A stretch of DNA of 54,477 nt from assembly GCF_009687865.1 (NCBI RefSeq), contig NZ_BLAE01000003.1, positions 1 through 54,477 of the forward strand, written 5' to 3'. Both the position numbers and the translations under genes were made by a program. The DNA is from Acrocarpospora macrocephala. Its GTDB lineage: Bacteria; Actinomycetota; Actinomycetes; Streptosporangiales; Streptosporangiaceae. Shown here one piece after another: positions 40,129-48,605 of the stretch (positions are counted from its first letter, which is position 1; each line of letters begins with the position of its first letter). Under the pieces are notes generated by a model. It saw nothing but the letters and a program-made list of their open reading frames with translations, made no database searches and had not been told where the DNA came from.

Positions 40129-40692
40129 ATGTCCGATTTCGCGAGACTGCCCCGTTCTGTTGAGGAAGCGATCGACGCTGAGCGGGCCGGAACGCGCTTG
40201 CGTTATCTGTGCTTCTGGGGGCATCGCCCGATGCGTGACGGCAGCGTTGGCGCGGGCTGCTTGAGCCAGTGGTGGCCTGCCGAGTTCACCGAGGACGGCC
40301 ACGTCTTCTGTACCGCGGAGCACTACATGATGTCCCACAAGGCGTGGCTCTTCGGTGACGAAGCCACGGCCGCCGAGATCCTCGCCGCCGGAACGCCGGG
40401 CGAGGCGAAGGCTCTCGGCCGCAAGGTGCGCGCCTTCGATGATGAGGTGTGGACCGCCCAGCGCTACCCGATCGTGGTGCGCGCGAGCATTGCTAAGTTC
40501 GGCCAGAACCCCGACCTCAAGGCGTTCCTCCTGGCCACCCATGAACGTGTCCTGGTCGAGGCCAGCCCGCTCGACCGCATCTGGGGCATCGGCCTGGCCG
40601 CCAACGACCCCGCCGCCGCGTCCCCCACCACCTGGAAGGGCCTCAACCTCCTCGGCTTCGCCCTGATGGACGCCCGCGACGCCCTTCAATAA
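40129..40692 (+). CDS. NADAR-family (YbiA-like) N-glycosidase
   Basis: A 187-residue protein; ATG 40129 has AAGG 7 bases upstream, ATG 40123 is the alternative. NADAR/DUF1768 motifs are present: LRYLCFWGHRP, LSQWWPAEFTEDGHVFCTAEHYMMSHKAWLFGD, then ALGRKVRAFDDEVWTAQRYPIVVRASIAKFGQNP and DRIWGIGLAAND...WKGLNLLGFALMDARD. YbiA hydrolyses N-glycosidic bonds of riboflavin-pathway intermediates. Other NADAR proteins act on ADP-ribose-linked substrates and occur in phage-defence contexts. The physiological role here is not shown by the neighbours. Confidence 0.92.
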   Translation: MSDFARLPRSVEEAIDAERAGTRLRYLCFWGHRPMRDGSVGAGCLSQWWPAEFTEDGHVFCTAEHYMMSHKAWLFGDEATAAEILAAGTPGEAKALGRKVRAFDDEVWTAQRYPIVVRASIAKFGQNPDLKAFLLATHERVLVEASPLDRIWGIGLAANDPAAASPTTWKGLNLLGFALMDARDALQ

Positions 40693-40786
40693 CCCCGATG
40701 AACTTCTGCGCTGTGGGCGCGCGACGTCCCTCCAGCGAACGCCGATGAACTCCTGTGGCGCTGGGTGTTCGGTGCGGTGACGCCCC

Positions 40787-41257
40787 TCAATGAGCGCCGA
40801 TGAACGCTTCGGCCGGTTCGCGGGAGAGGGAATTGAGGGCGCGGGCCACGGCGATGTCGCCCGATAGGGCTGCGCCCACGACCGGGTCGTGTTCCAGTAG
40901 GTAGGCGAGGTGGCGGAGGGCGTGTGCGACCACGTTCTCCAGGTGCACATGTTCGGGGGTGGGGCTCGAAGGGGTAGCGCCCCGGGCTAGGCGGATGGTC
41001 TCCAGTTCGGTGGCGGGGAGATGCGGGTCGGGATCGGGGCAAATGGCGTAAGTCAGGACGATCTGGCCTTGCGGCCGGTAGCGCCAGCTGGTGGAGTGGA
41101 CCACCGTGGAGGCGTCGCCGGCGCGGACACCGGCGCCCCGTCGTGCCGCCTGGTCAGGTGATTCACCGCCAAGCGGGGTGAGCAGGCGGCGGTAACGCCA
41201 CGTTCCGGCGGCATCGACACGAAGCGGCAGCACCTCGACGCTGACCTGATCGTTCAC
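40787..41257 (-). CDS. Hypothetical 156-residue protein
   Basis: Start chosen at GTG 41257 (VNDQVSVEVLPLRVDAAGTW); the frame continues upstream across the divergent gene's start and is unlikely to be coding there. It has a strand-rich N-terminus (VEVLPLRVDAAGTWRYRRLLTPLGG, then STSWRYRPQGQIVLTYAICPDP) and helical C-terminus (ENVVAHALRHLAYLLEHDPVVGAAL). This looks like a small actinomycete protein often labelled hypothetical; I recognise no enzyme motif. It is divergent from the S51-like gene with 37 bp between starts. Confidence 0.7.
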   Translation of the reverse strand: MNDQVSVEVLPLRVDAAGTWRYRRLLTPLGGESPDQAARRGAGVRAGDASTVVHSTSWRYRPQGQIVLTYAICPDPDPHLPATELETIRLARGATPSSPTPEHVHLENVVAHALRHLAYLLEHDPVVGAALSGDIAVARALNSLSREPAEAFIGAH

Positions 41258-41294
41258 GTACGCCCCCGTGCAGGTGGTGGTTATTGCGAATAGT

Positions 41295-42476
41295 ATGCAG
41301 CAACAAACATGTCGCGTCCTAATGTTGATGGGGTCGGGCGAGACGAGCCCCACCATGGTCGAAGTGCACCGCTCCGCCGCGCGGCGGCTCGGTGGCCGGC
41401 CTCGGGCGGTGCTGCTCGACACCCCCTACGCGTTCCAGGAGAACGCGGCGGACATATCCGCTCGGGCCCGTGGATACTTCGCGCGGAGCGTGGGGCTGGA
41501 CGTCCAGGTCGGGGGAGACGTCGCCACCGCCGACTGGGTGTTCTCCGGGCCCGGCAGCCCGACGTACGCGCTGGATCGCTGGACCGCCTCGGGAACGGCC
41601 GCCGACCTGCGGTCCCGGGTTCGGGCGCGGCGCGGCGTGACGGTGCTGGCCTCTGCCGCCGCGTGTACGGCAGGCGTGGTGACCGTACCCGTCTACGAGA
41701 TCTACAAGGTCGGCGCGGACCCGCACTGGCGCGAAGGGCTGGACCTGCTCAGCGCGCTGGATCTCCAGGTCGTCGTCATCCCGCACTACGACAACGCCGA
41801 AGGCGGCACCCACGACACCCGCTTCTGCTACCTCGGGGAGCGCCGCCTGGCCAGGATGGAAGCCGACCTCCCCGACGGCACCGCCGTCCTCGGCATCGAC
41901 GAGCACACCGCCGCCATCATCGACCTCACCACCGACCAGGTACGTGTCGCCGGTCGCGGCTCCGTCACCATCCGCCGCCCCGGCACCCGACTCCAACTCC
42001 CCGCCGGGACGACCCTGACGCTGCCCGAACTCCGCCACCTGACCAGCGGCCACACCACACTGCCCCCACCACCACCCCCGCCTCCCGATAGCGCGCCCCG
42101 GATCACGCTGGCTGAGCTGACCCAGGCCCACGAGTCCCGCTTCGCCGCCGCGCTGGAGGACAGCGACACCGCCACGGCGACCCAGGCTATCCTCGCCCTC
42201 GAATCCGACCTGGTCGCCTGGTCCGCCGACACCGAGGAGGACTCCGGCGGCGTCGCCCAATCCCGCGACACCCTCCGCCACCTGATCACCCAACTCGGCA
42301 AACACGCCGAATCCGCCCACCACCTGACCACACTCACCGAAGCCCTGGTGAACCTCCGCGCCACCCTCCGCCAAGACGGCCGCTACGACGTGGCCGACAC
42401 CCTCCGCACCACCCTCCTCACCATCGGCATCCACATCGACGACACCCCCACCGGCCCACGCTGGACCAGACGCTGA
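41295..42476 (+). CDS. S51/cyanophycinase-like hydrolase fused to a CysRS-like C-terminal domain
   Basis: About 393 residues. ATG 41295 lacks an RBS and may be translated leaderless; GTG 41268 is the alternative. Residues 8-250 resemble the class I amidotransferase-like fold of peptidase S51 proteins: VLMLMGSGETSPTMVEVHR, RPRAVLLDTPYAFQENA, WVFSGPGSPTYAL, VLASAAACTAGVV and GTAVLGIDEHTAA. The usual nucleophile elbow GxSAG is not clear. A Pro stretch then leads to a helical domain whose end, ALVNLRATLRQDGRYDVADTLRTTLLTIGIHIDDTPTGPRW, looks like the C-terminus of cysteinyl-tRNA synthetases. The function of this pairing is unknown. Confidence 0.75.
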   Translation: MQQQTCRVLMLMGSGETSPTMVEVHRSAARRLGGRPRAVLLDTPYAFQENAADISARARGYFARSVGLDVQVGGDVATADWVFSGPGSPTYALDRWTASGTAADLRSRVRARRGVTVLASAAACTAGVVTVPVYEIYKVGADPHWREGLDLLSALDLQVVVIPHYDNAEGGTHDTRFCYLGERRLARMEADLPDGTAVLGIDEHTAAIIDLTTDQVRVAGRGSVTIRRPGTRLQLPAGTTLTLPELRHLTSGHTTLPPPPPPPPDSAPRITLAELTQAHESRFAAALEDSDTATATQAILALESDLVAWSADTEEDSGGVAQSRDTLRHLITQLGKHAESAHHLTTLTEALVNLRATLRQDGRYDVADTLRTTLLTIGIHIDDTPTGPRWTRR

Positions 42477-42745
42477 CCCTCAACCAGGGCCGGGAGCTGG
42501 GTTGTGGGTCGGTGGCACCCTGATCGGCTCATACCGGGCTAGACGCTGAGTATCAACTGGCCCAGTCGTGGATCGACGACGCCCCAACCGGCTAACTCTG
42601 GACCGGACGCTGACCATCAACCGGGGCCGGGAGCTGGGTTGTGGGTCGGTGGCACCCTGATCGGCTCGTGCCGGGCTAGACGCTGAGTATCAACTGGCCC
42701 AGTCGTGGATCGACGACGCCCCAACGGGCTAACTCTGGACCGGGA
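42461..42745. repeat. 137-bp tandem duplication overlapping a gene end
   Basis: Copies start CTGGACC at 42461 and 42598, with a partial third at 42735. They differ at only a few positions. The first copy includes the last codons and stop of the S51-like gene. The second therefore repeats that gene's 3' end in non-coding form. This fills the 279-bp gap before the convergent ankyrin gene. Confidence 0.9.
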
Positions 42746-42755
42746 CGCCTGGGCA

Positions 42756-43667
42756 TTAATCGGGCCGGGAGTTGGGGTGTGGGGGGAGTTCGAGGGCGTG
42801 TTCGATGGTGTTGGGTGGATGTCGGGTCGGGGCGCCCGCGGAGACGAGGGCTTCCACGGTGCCGCGGTAGTCGCCGTCCTGGGCGCGGTTGTTGCTCAGG
42901 CCCCAGAGGGCGCAGTCGAGCGGGGTTGGGCCCTCGTCGTCGAAGGCACAGTCGGTCAGGTCCGCGCCGCGAGCGATCAGGAGCTGGACGACCGAAGTGC
43001 GGCCGTGCATGGCGGCCTGGTCGAGGGGAGTGAAGTTGCTCCAGCCCCGGGTGTCGACGGCGAGGCCGCTGTCCAGGAGATTCCGGACGATCCCCGCCTG
43101 GCCGAGTACGGCGAACTGCCCGAGGATCCAGCCGTAATGTCCGTCATCGGGGATGCCGAGAGCGGGCGGTGGAGCTTCGGGCAGGTGGGTGGACTCGCCC
43201 CGGGCAACCGCCAGGACCGCGCGGTCGACCGCGTCCAGGTCGGCGGTCGCCCCCCGCGAGGCCAGGAGCTCGTACGCGGCCAGATGTCCGCACCGGGCGG
43301 CCAGCGCCAGCGGAAGACGGCCGACATCCCACCGATCCCACGGGAGATCCACGTCGGCTCCCGCGTCCAGAAGCAGCGTGAGGATGGCGATTCCGCGCCC
43401 CCGGGCGATCGCGTGGTGAAGGCAACGACAGACGTTGACATCCACACCACGGTCGAGAAACCACCGGAGCCCGGCGACATCCTCGAAGTCCAGCTTATGG
43501 TTGATCATGCGTTCGTAACCGGGGCGATGGAGCAGGTCAAGGAACTCGGTATTCCCGTTCTCGCAGGCATGGTAGAACGCGTCCTCGTCCGGCACCGCCC
43601 CACGCTCGATCAGCAGCCGGACCAGGGCCAACTCCCCGCGCTCCACCGCCGCGACCAGTTCACTCAC
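42756..43667 (-). CDS. Ankyrin-repeat protein
   Basis: About 303 residues from GTG 43667 (VSELVAAVERGELALVRLLIERGAVPDEDAFYHACENGN). At least six ankyrin repeats are visible, with typical turns such as AILTLLLDAGADVDLPW, LPLALAARCGHLAAYELLASRGATAD, GIVRNLLDSGLAVDTRGW, FTPLDQAAMHGRTSVVQLLIARGADLTD and TPLDCALWG. It should be a cytoplasmic protein-binding scaffold. GGGAG is only 2 bases from the chosen start, so the start is uncertain. No partner is evident in the neighbourhood. Confidence 0.88.
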   Translation of the reverse strand: MSELVAAVERGELALVRLLIERGAVPDEDAFYHACENGNTEFLDLLHRPGYERMINHKLDFEDVAGLRWFLDRGVDVNVCRCLHHAIARGRGIAILTLLLDAGADVDLPWDRWDVGRLPLALAARCGHLAAYELLASRGATADLDAVDRAVLAVARGESTHLPEAPPPALGIPDDGHYGWILGQFAVLGQAGIVRNLLDSGLAVDTRGWSNFTPLDQAAMHGRTSVVQLLIARGADLTDCAFDDEGPTPLDCALWGLSNNRAQDGDYRGTVEALVSAGAPTRHPPNTIEHALELPPHPNSRPD

Positions 43668-43800
43668 AACTCCCGACGCTAACAGCCGCCCCCGACAATC
43701 CCACGGCCATCGGGAAGCCCTGGGGAACACAACTTTCGTCGGCACGGGCGGCGACTTTCGAGGACTGCCCGCCGGAGCCCCGGTTCCTACCCTGAACCAG

Positions 43801-44709
43801 GTGATCGAAGTCGAGAACCTCAGCAAGAGATACGGGAACACGCTCGCCGTCGATGGCGTGTCCTTCACCGTCCGTCCCGGCCGGGTGACCGGATTCCTCG
43901 GACCCAACGGCGCCGGAAAATCCACCACGATGCGGATGATCCTGGACCTTGACCGCCCCACCGGCGGCCGGGTCCGCATCGACGGCAGGAGCTACCGGGA
44001 GCTGCCCGATCCGCTGCGACGGGCCGGGGCGCTGCTGGAAGCGAAGGCGTTGCACAACCGGCGCAGCGCGTACCACCATCTGCTCTGGCTCGCGCAGAGC
44101 AACCGGATCCCCAAGTCGCGGGTGCGGGAGGTCCTGCGCCTGGCCGGGCTGGAGGGCGTCGCGGGGAAGCGGGCGGGCAGGTTCTCGCTCGGCATGACGC
44201 AACGGCTGGGTATCGCGGCGGCCCTGCTGGGCGATCCGCCGGTGCTGCTCTTTGACGAGCCGGTCAACGGGCTGGACCCCGAGGGCGTGCTGTGGATCAG
44301 GAACCTGCTGAAGGGCCTGGCCGCCGAGGGCCGGACCGTGTTCGTGTCAAGCCACCTGATCAGCGAGATGGCTCTGACCGCCGGGCATCTCATCGTGCTG
44401 GCCCGCGGCCGGCTGCTCGCCGACACCTCCGTACAGGAGTTCGCCGAGTCGGGCGCCCGCCCGCACGTACGGATCCGCACCCCCGAACCGGAACGTATGC
44501 GCGACGTCCTGGCGGCGGAGGGTCTCCCGGTCAAACAGGCGGACGACGGCGCGCTGGAGGTCTACGACACCGCGCCGGAGCGGATCGGCCAGCTGGCTCT
44601 GGCCCACGGTCTGGTCGTATCCGAGACCACCCTGCGGTCGGCGTCGCTGGAAGAGGCCTTCATGCGGCTCACCGGGGACTCCGTCGAGTACCGGGGAGGC
44701 GGGCGATGA
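43801..44709 (+). CDS. ABC transporter ATP-binding protein, drug-resistance (BcrA/DrrA) type
   Basis: A 302-residue ATPase starting at GTG 43801. Walker A is GPNGAGKST, the Q-loop area follows (ALLEAKALHNRRSAYHHLLWLAQ), the signature is FSLGMTQRLGIA and Walker B is PPVLLFDEPVNGLDP. The C-terminal 80 residues are the extension seen in BcrA/DrrA-like exporters of peptide antibiotics or bacitracin. Its stop overlaps the permease ATG (ATGA at 44706-44709). Confidence 0.94.
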   Translation: MIEVENLSKRYGNTLAVDGVSFTVRPGRVTGFLGPNGAGKSTTMRMILDLDRPTGGRVRIDGRSYRELPDPLRRAGALLEAKALHNRRSAYHHLLWLAQSNRIPKSRVREVLRLAGLEGVAGKRAGRFSLGMTQRLGIAAALLGDPPVLLFDEPVNGLDPEGVLWIRNLLKGLAAEGRTVFVSSHLISEMALTAGHLIVLARGRLLADTSVQEFAESGARPHVRIRTPEPERMRDVLAAEGLPVKQADDGALEVYDTAPERIGQLALAHGLVVSETTLRSASLEEAFMRLTGDSVEYRGGGR

Positions 44710-45485
44710 CGGTGACCGCGATCCTCCGCTCCGAATGGACCAAAATCCGGACCGTGCCGTCGACGGTCTGGACACTCCTGCTGACCTTCGCGCTCAGCGT
44801 GGGCCTCGGCTACCTGCTGGCGAACTCGATGGGAGATTCCTACGCCACCGCCTCGCCAGAACGCCGGGCGACGCTCGATCCGCTCTTCGCCACCTTCTAC
44901 AGCCTGACCCTGGGCCAGCTCCCCCTGGTGGTGTTCGGCGTCCTCGTCGTGGGCGGCGAGTACGGCTCGGGGACGATCCGCGCCTCGCTCCTGGCGGTCC
45001 CCCGCCGCGGCCGGTTCTACGGCGGCAAGCTGCTGGCCGGAACCGCGCTCGCCTTCCCGGTCTCAGTGATCACCGTGCTGGCCACCTTCTTCGTCGCGAC
45101 ATCCGCCTTCGGCCCCGACGCTCCCTCCCTGCGGGACGAAGGAGTGCCGTCCGCCGTCGTCGGCGCGTGCCTGTACCTGACGCTGATCTGCCTGTTCGCC
45201 ATGGGAGTGGCGACGATGCTCCGCAGCCCCACCCGCTCGCTCGGGATCCTGCTACCCCTACTGTTCCTCGGCTCGCAGGGACTCGGCAACGTCCCGGGAG
45301 TGAAGGCATTCACCCAGTACCTCCCGGACCAGGCGGGCATGCTGATCATGCACATCGTCGGCCCGCAGGACGACCCACGCTGGGCCCGCGACTACGGACC
45401 ATGGACCGGCATGGGCATCCTCGCGCTCTGGACCATCGCCGCCCTACTCGGCGGCCACCTCGTGCTGCGCCGCCGCGACGCCTGA
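44706..45485 (+). CDS. ABC-2-type permease
   Basis: A 259-residue membrane protein with six predicted helices. N-terminal ILRSEWTKIRTVPSTVWTLLL is typical of ABC-2 permeases, as is VVGGEYGSGTIRASLLAVPRRGRFYGGKLLAG. It forms an exporter with the ATPase encoded just upstream, to which it is translationally coupled. A two-component system reads toward it from the right and may regulate it, as in bacitracin- or lantibiotic-response modules; this link is inferred from proximity. Confidence 0.92.
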   Translation: MTVTAILRSEWTKIRTVPSTVWTLLLTFALSVGLGYLLANSMGDSYATASPERRATLDPLFATFYSLTLGQLPLVVFGVLVVGGEYGSGTIRASLLAVPRRGRFYGGKLLAGTALAFPVSVITVLATFFVATSAFGPDAPSLRDEGVPSAVVGACLYLTLICLFAMGVATMLRSPTRSLGILLPLLFLGSQGLGNVPGVKAFTQYLPDQAGMLIMHIVGPQDDPRWARDYGPWTGMGILALWTIAALLGGHLVLRRRDA

Positions 45486-45560
45486 GCATGTCGCCAGCTT
45501 GCTCGCCGTTATCCGGCGCCGTTCATGCCAGCGGTGATTCTCGCCGTACCGTGCCAGGAG
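45486..45560. repeat. Dispersed repeat, fourth copy (inverted, partial)
   Basis: Matches the reverse complement of part of the repeats at 39110-39647. A 29-bp stretch (45498-45526), from GCTTGCTCGCC through CGGCGCCGTTCA, is identical; flanks are partly conserved. It occupies the gap between convergent genes and can form a GCCG/CGGC hairpin, so it may serve as a terminator. Confidence 0.82.
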
Positions 45561-45564
45561 TGAG

Positions 45565-46203
45565 TCAGCGGGAGTCGCGGGCGAGCAGTGCGGCTTGGAC
45601 GCGGTTGGCGCAGCCGAGTTTGGTGAGGATACGGCTGACGTAGGTCTTGATACTGGGCTCGCTCATGTGCAGTCGCCGGCCGATCTCGGCGTTGGACAGG
45701 CCCTCGGCCACCAGATCGAGAACCTCGCCTTCGCGGGAGGTCAGCCCCGCCAGGCGCTGTCGCGCGTCGTCCAGCCGGCGGCTGGCCGGAGGCACCATGC
45801 CGAGCACGAGCCGGGTCACCGCCGGGGAGAGATAGGCCTCCCCGGCGTCGGCGGCGCGGACCGCCCGGATCAGCTCATCGGGAGTGCAGTTCTTCAGCAC
45901 GAACCCGGCGACGCCGTTCCGCAACGCCTGGCGCACGTTCGCGTCCTGACCGAAGGCGGTCAGCATCACCACCCGCGTGTCCGGCGCGTGCCTGCGCAGT
46001 TCGTCCAGCGCGCTCAGGCCGTCCAGCACCGGCATGGTGATGTCCAGCAGGGCCACGTCGACGCGATGCGCGAGCGCCTTCTCGACCGCCGCCCTGCCGT
46101 TGTCCGCCTCGGCGACGACCTCGATGTCCGGCGCCGACTCCAGCACCGTCCGGATCCCGGCGGTGATGAGCGGCTCGTCGTCGGCAAGCAGCACGCGGAT
46201 CAC
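45565..46203 (-). CDS. Two-component response regulator, NarL/LuxR type
   Basis: A 212-residue protein. The receiver domain has D9/D10, the phospho-acceptor D54 in VALLDITMPVLDG and the conserved Lys in FVLKN. The C-terminal LuxR HTH reads LTSREGEVLDLVAEGLSNAEIGRRLHMSEPSIKTYVSRILTKLG. Its ATG overlaps the histidine kinase stop (46200-46203), so the two are coupled. It points toward the drug-type ABC transporter. Confidence 0.96.
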   Translation of the reverse strand: MIRVLLADDEPLITAGIRTVLESAPDIEVVAEADNGRAAVEKALAHRVDVALLDITMPVLDGLSALDELRRHAPDTRVVMLTAFGQDANVRQALRNGVAGFVLKNCTPDELIRAVRAADAGEAYLSPAVTRLVLGMVPPASRRLDDARQRLAGLTSREGEVLDLVAEGLSNAEIGRRLHMSEPSIKTYVSRILTKLGCANRVQAALLARDSR

Positions 46204-47378
46204 CCGCCCAATCCTCCCAGCATGCTGGCCGGACCGGCCAAGATCACGATAGCCGCCGCGGTGAGGGTGAGCGCGACGACCCAGAGCCGCCTGCGCGACG
46301 CGGGAACCTCCGGCTCGGCCTCCTCGATGGCATCGGTGAGCGGCAGCATGGCGACCAGCCGGAACTCCTGGTCCGAGGACGCGGTATGGAACATCCCACC
46401 GGCGAGCCGTACCCGCTCGTCCAGTCCTGCCAGCCCGTGCCCGGTACGGCCGTTTGCATTGCGGCGGTGCTCAGCCGGCAGCGGATTGCGTACGGTCACC
46501 AGCAGCGTGTCGCCCTCCGCCCGCAACGACACGGTGACCGGCTGCCCCGGCGCGTGCTTGGCCGCGTTGGTGAGACCTTCCTCGACCACCCGGTAGGCGG
46601 CCGGGGCCAGCGCCGCCGGAACCCCCTCCCTCAGGACCGTCACGGGCGCGCCCGTCGCCCGGAACTCGGCCGCCAGCCCATCGATCCCACCGAGCGAGCG
46701 CGACTCCGGCATCCCGCGATCGCGGAGCGTGCCGACCAGCTCGTGCAAGTCGTCTAATGCCTGCCGGGCGCTCGCGGCGAGCTCCAGCACCGCCTCCCGC
46801 TGCTTGGCCGGCAGCTCCGTCACCTCCAGCGCGGCCGCCTGGATCGAGATCAGACTGAGCCGGTGCCCCAGGGAGTCGTGCACATCCCTGGCGATCCGCA
46901 GCCGCTCATGCAGCGCCTGCTCCCGCCGCGACTGCCGCCGCTGCGCCTCGCGGGCCGACACCAACCTCCGCTGCTGGGCCAGGTAACGCCCGAGCACCAC
47001 AGGCAACGCAACGAAGATCACATACCTGGAAACCACCGGCCCCGGCGGCGCGGACAGGACAAAAAGCTGCACACCCAAACAACCGACCGACCCCACGGCG
47101 GCAACGACGATGCCCGACCGTGACACGACCTGGCGCCCCACCTGGTATCCGGTCCAGACGAGCAGCGCGTTCGCCCCACCAGGCACCGCAAGCACCAAAG
47201 CCGCCAGCAAGGCGACCACAGGCAACCACGCCGCCAGACCCGCTACCACTGCGATGGCCACCACCTGGGCGGCGGATGGCCAGCCATCCCACCCGGGGAA
47301 CACCACCGCCGCGTCAACGACCGCGACGAGAACAGCGACGGACGCTGATCTCATGACCCGCGGGATCGCCATGGCCAC
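46200..47378 (-). CDS. Sensor histidine kinase, NarL-family partner
   Basis: A 392-residue membrane kinase. The N-terminal 150 residues contain about four to five hydrophobic helices and no large extracellular domain. The HisKA_3 phospho-acceptor block is RIARDVHDSLGHRLSLISIQ. The ATPase domain has EGLTNAAKHAPGQPV and GHGLAGLDERVRLAGG. An additional hydrophobic segment lies at the extreme C-terminus (VVALTLTAAAIVILAGPASMLGG), unusual for this class. It is the partner of the overlapping response regulator. ATG 47378 or 47372 may be the start. Confidence 0.94.
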   Translation of the reverse strand: MAMAIPRVMRSASVAVLVAVVDAAVVFPGWDGWPSAAQVVAIAVVAGLAAWLPVVALLAALVLAVPGGANALLVWTGYQVGRQVVSRSGIVVAAVGSVGCLGVQLFVLSAPPGPVVSRYVIFVALPVVLGRYLAQQRRLVSAREAQRRQSRREQALHERLRIARDVHDSLGHRLSLISIQAAALEVTELPAKQREAVLELAASARQALDDLHELVGTLRDRGMPESRSLGGIDGLAAEFRATGAPVTVLREGVPAALAPAAYRVVEEGLTNAAKHAPGQPVTVSLRAEGDTLLVTVRNPLPAEHRRNANGRTGHGLAGLDERVRLAGGMFHTASSDQEFRLVAMLPLTDAIEEAEPEVPASRRRLWVVALTLTAAAIVILAGPASMLGGLGG

Positions 47379-47420
47379 GACTGTACCCGCCGCGCACGGC
47401 GCATAGCGTGGCCAGCCGAT

Positions 47421-48605
47421 TCAGGAAGGCGGGGTCTGCCTATGGCGTTGACGCAAGAAATCCGAATCGACCCTGAGGTCGCCCACCAACCGCCAAGCTC
47501 GCCTTTCGTAGACCAGATCGCCCGTGACCGTGAAAGGCAGTTTCTCGCGGTAAGCGATAATCGCCCACTCGTGGTCTTCGCCCCCGAGAGTCATGTGAAC
47601 ATTCCGGAATCGGCCCTTAACCGCGGCATGCAGGATGATCATTCCAGACTCGTCGTCTTCCTGAGCCTCGTCCCGGGTCAAAGACCGTACTGTGCCGATA
47701 AGAGTTTCGCGACGCTTTGGCTCTTCCTGCCGAATGAGGCGTTCACGAAAACGGCCCAGTTGTCCGAATGCCTGATGCTCCAACTTGATGGGGGATTCTC
47801 CCACGCTCGGTTTAGTCTCGGCTGCCGCCCATTCGAAGGATAGGTCCAGCGCCCGAAGCCCATCAGGTTCCGCCATCTCTTCGATGGCTTCGACAAGCCC
47901 TGCGCTCAGCCCCCATCGGGAGGGCTCGTCCAGAGCCGTGAGATTCTGGCCAAGCGTGAGATTGCGCGTCGTTTCCAGACCTTGAGCTAGCGTCTCCATA
48001 ACTCGCCGGGGAAATGGCCTGATCACGCCGGGAGGTTGATCGGCCTGCCGCTCCGGAGGCTGATCGCCGAGCCGGGTGACCACGGTGAAAACGAAGCTGC
48101 CCCGCCTGGTGTGACCCAACCGGACGTCTTCGTCCAGAAAATCGGCGACTGCGGCTGGTCTGCGCCCAAGATGAGAGTGCTCTGGATCGGCAGCCGTCGT
48201 GGCAGCGGCTCGTAGCATCTTCCAGATCGCGTCGACGGTGATTTCGGCTTGGCGAAACGGAATAGTGCCGTCCGTCATTTCCTGATCAAGGCGGACAAAG
48301 AACAAATCTGCCCTGGCGGCCGCGATCCGTTCCTGCAGCTTCTCGGCGTCCCAGTCATGGACGCGACTGATGGCGAACAAGGCGTCGTAGAACCGTGGCA
48401 GGAAGTCCGCATAGTCGGTAGCGAGCGGGAGAAGTACCCGGCCCAGGCTCTGCCCATCGTCGCCGGGAAGCCGCCAGATCTCGCGGATGTGGTCTTGCCG
48501 GGACTCGAGTTCCCAGGGTTGGGTGGCCAGGTATTGAGAGACCGCAATGGGGGTGACCGAGTGCGCGAGCTCAAGGATTGAGGGGTCCGGTGCGAACGTG
48601 TTCAC
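47421..48605 (-). CDS. Unknown 394-residue protein coupled to a nuclease-like gene
   Basis: No named family recognised. It has no membrane segment or nucleotide loop. The N-terminal 150 residues are helical with several Trp (QYLATQPWELESRQDHIREIWRLPGD, LFAISRVHDWDAEKLQERI). The middle, SFVFTVVTRLGDQPP...IRPFPRRVMETLAQGLETTRNL, is followed by a helix-rich region, and the C-terminus is strand-rich (IILHAAVKGRFRNVHMTLGGEDHEWAIIAYREKLPFTVTGDLVYERRAWRLV). Its ATG overlaps the stop of the upstream gene (48602-48605), a strong sign that the two proteins work together. GC content of the pair is lower than that of the flanks, suggesting transfer. Confidence 0.72.
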   Translation of the reverse strand: MNTFAPDPSILELAHSVTPIAVSQYLATQPWELESRQDHIREIWRLPGDDGQSLGRVLLPLATDYADFLPRFYDALFAISRVHDWDAEKLQERIAAARADLFFVRLDQEMTDGTIPFRQAEITVDAIWKMLRAAATTAADPEHSHLGRRPAAVADFLDEDVRLGHTRRGSFVFTVVTRLGDQPPERQADQPPGVIRPFPRRVMETLAQGLETTRNLTLGQNLTALDEPSRWGLSAGLVEAIEEMAEPDGLRALDLSFEWAAAETKPSVGESPIKLEHQAFGQLGRFRERLIRQEEPKRRETLIGTVRSLTRDEAQEDDESGMIILHAAVKGRFRNVHMTLGGEDHEWAIIAYREKLPFTVTGDLVYERRAWRLVGDLRVDSDFLRQRHRQTPPS

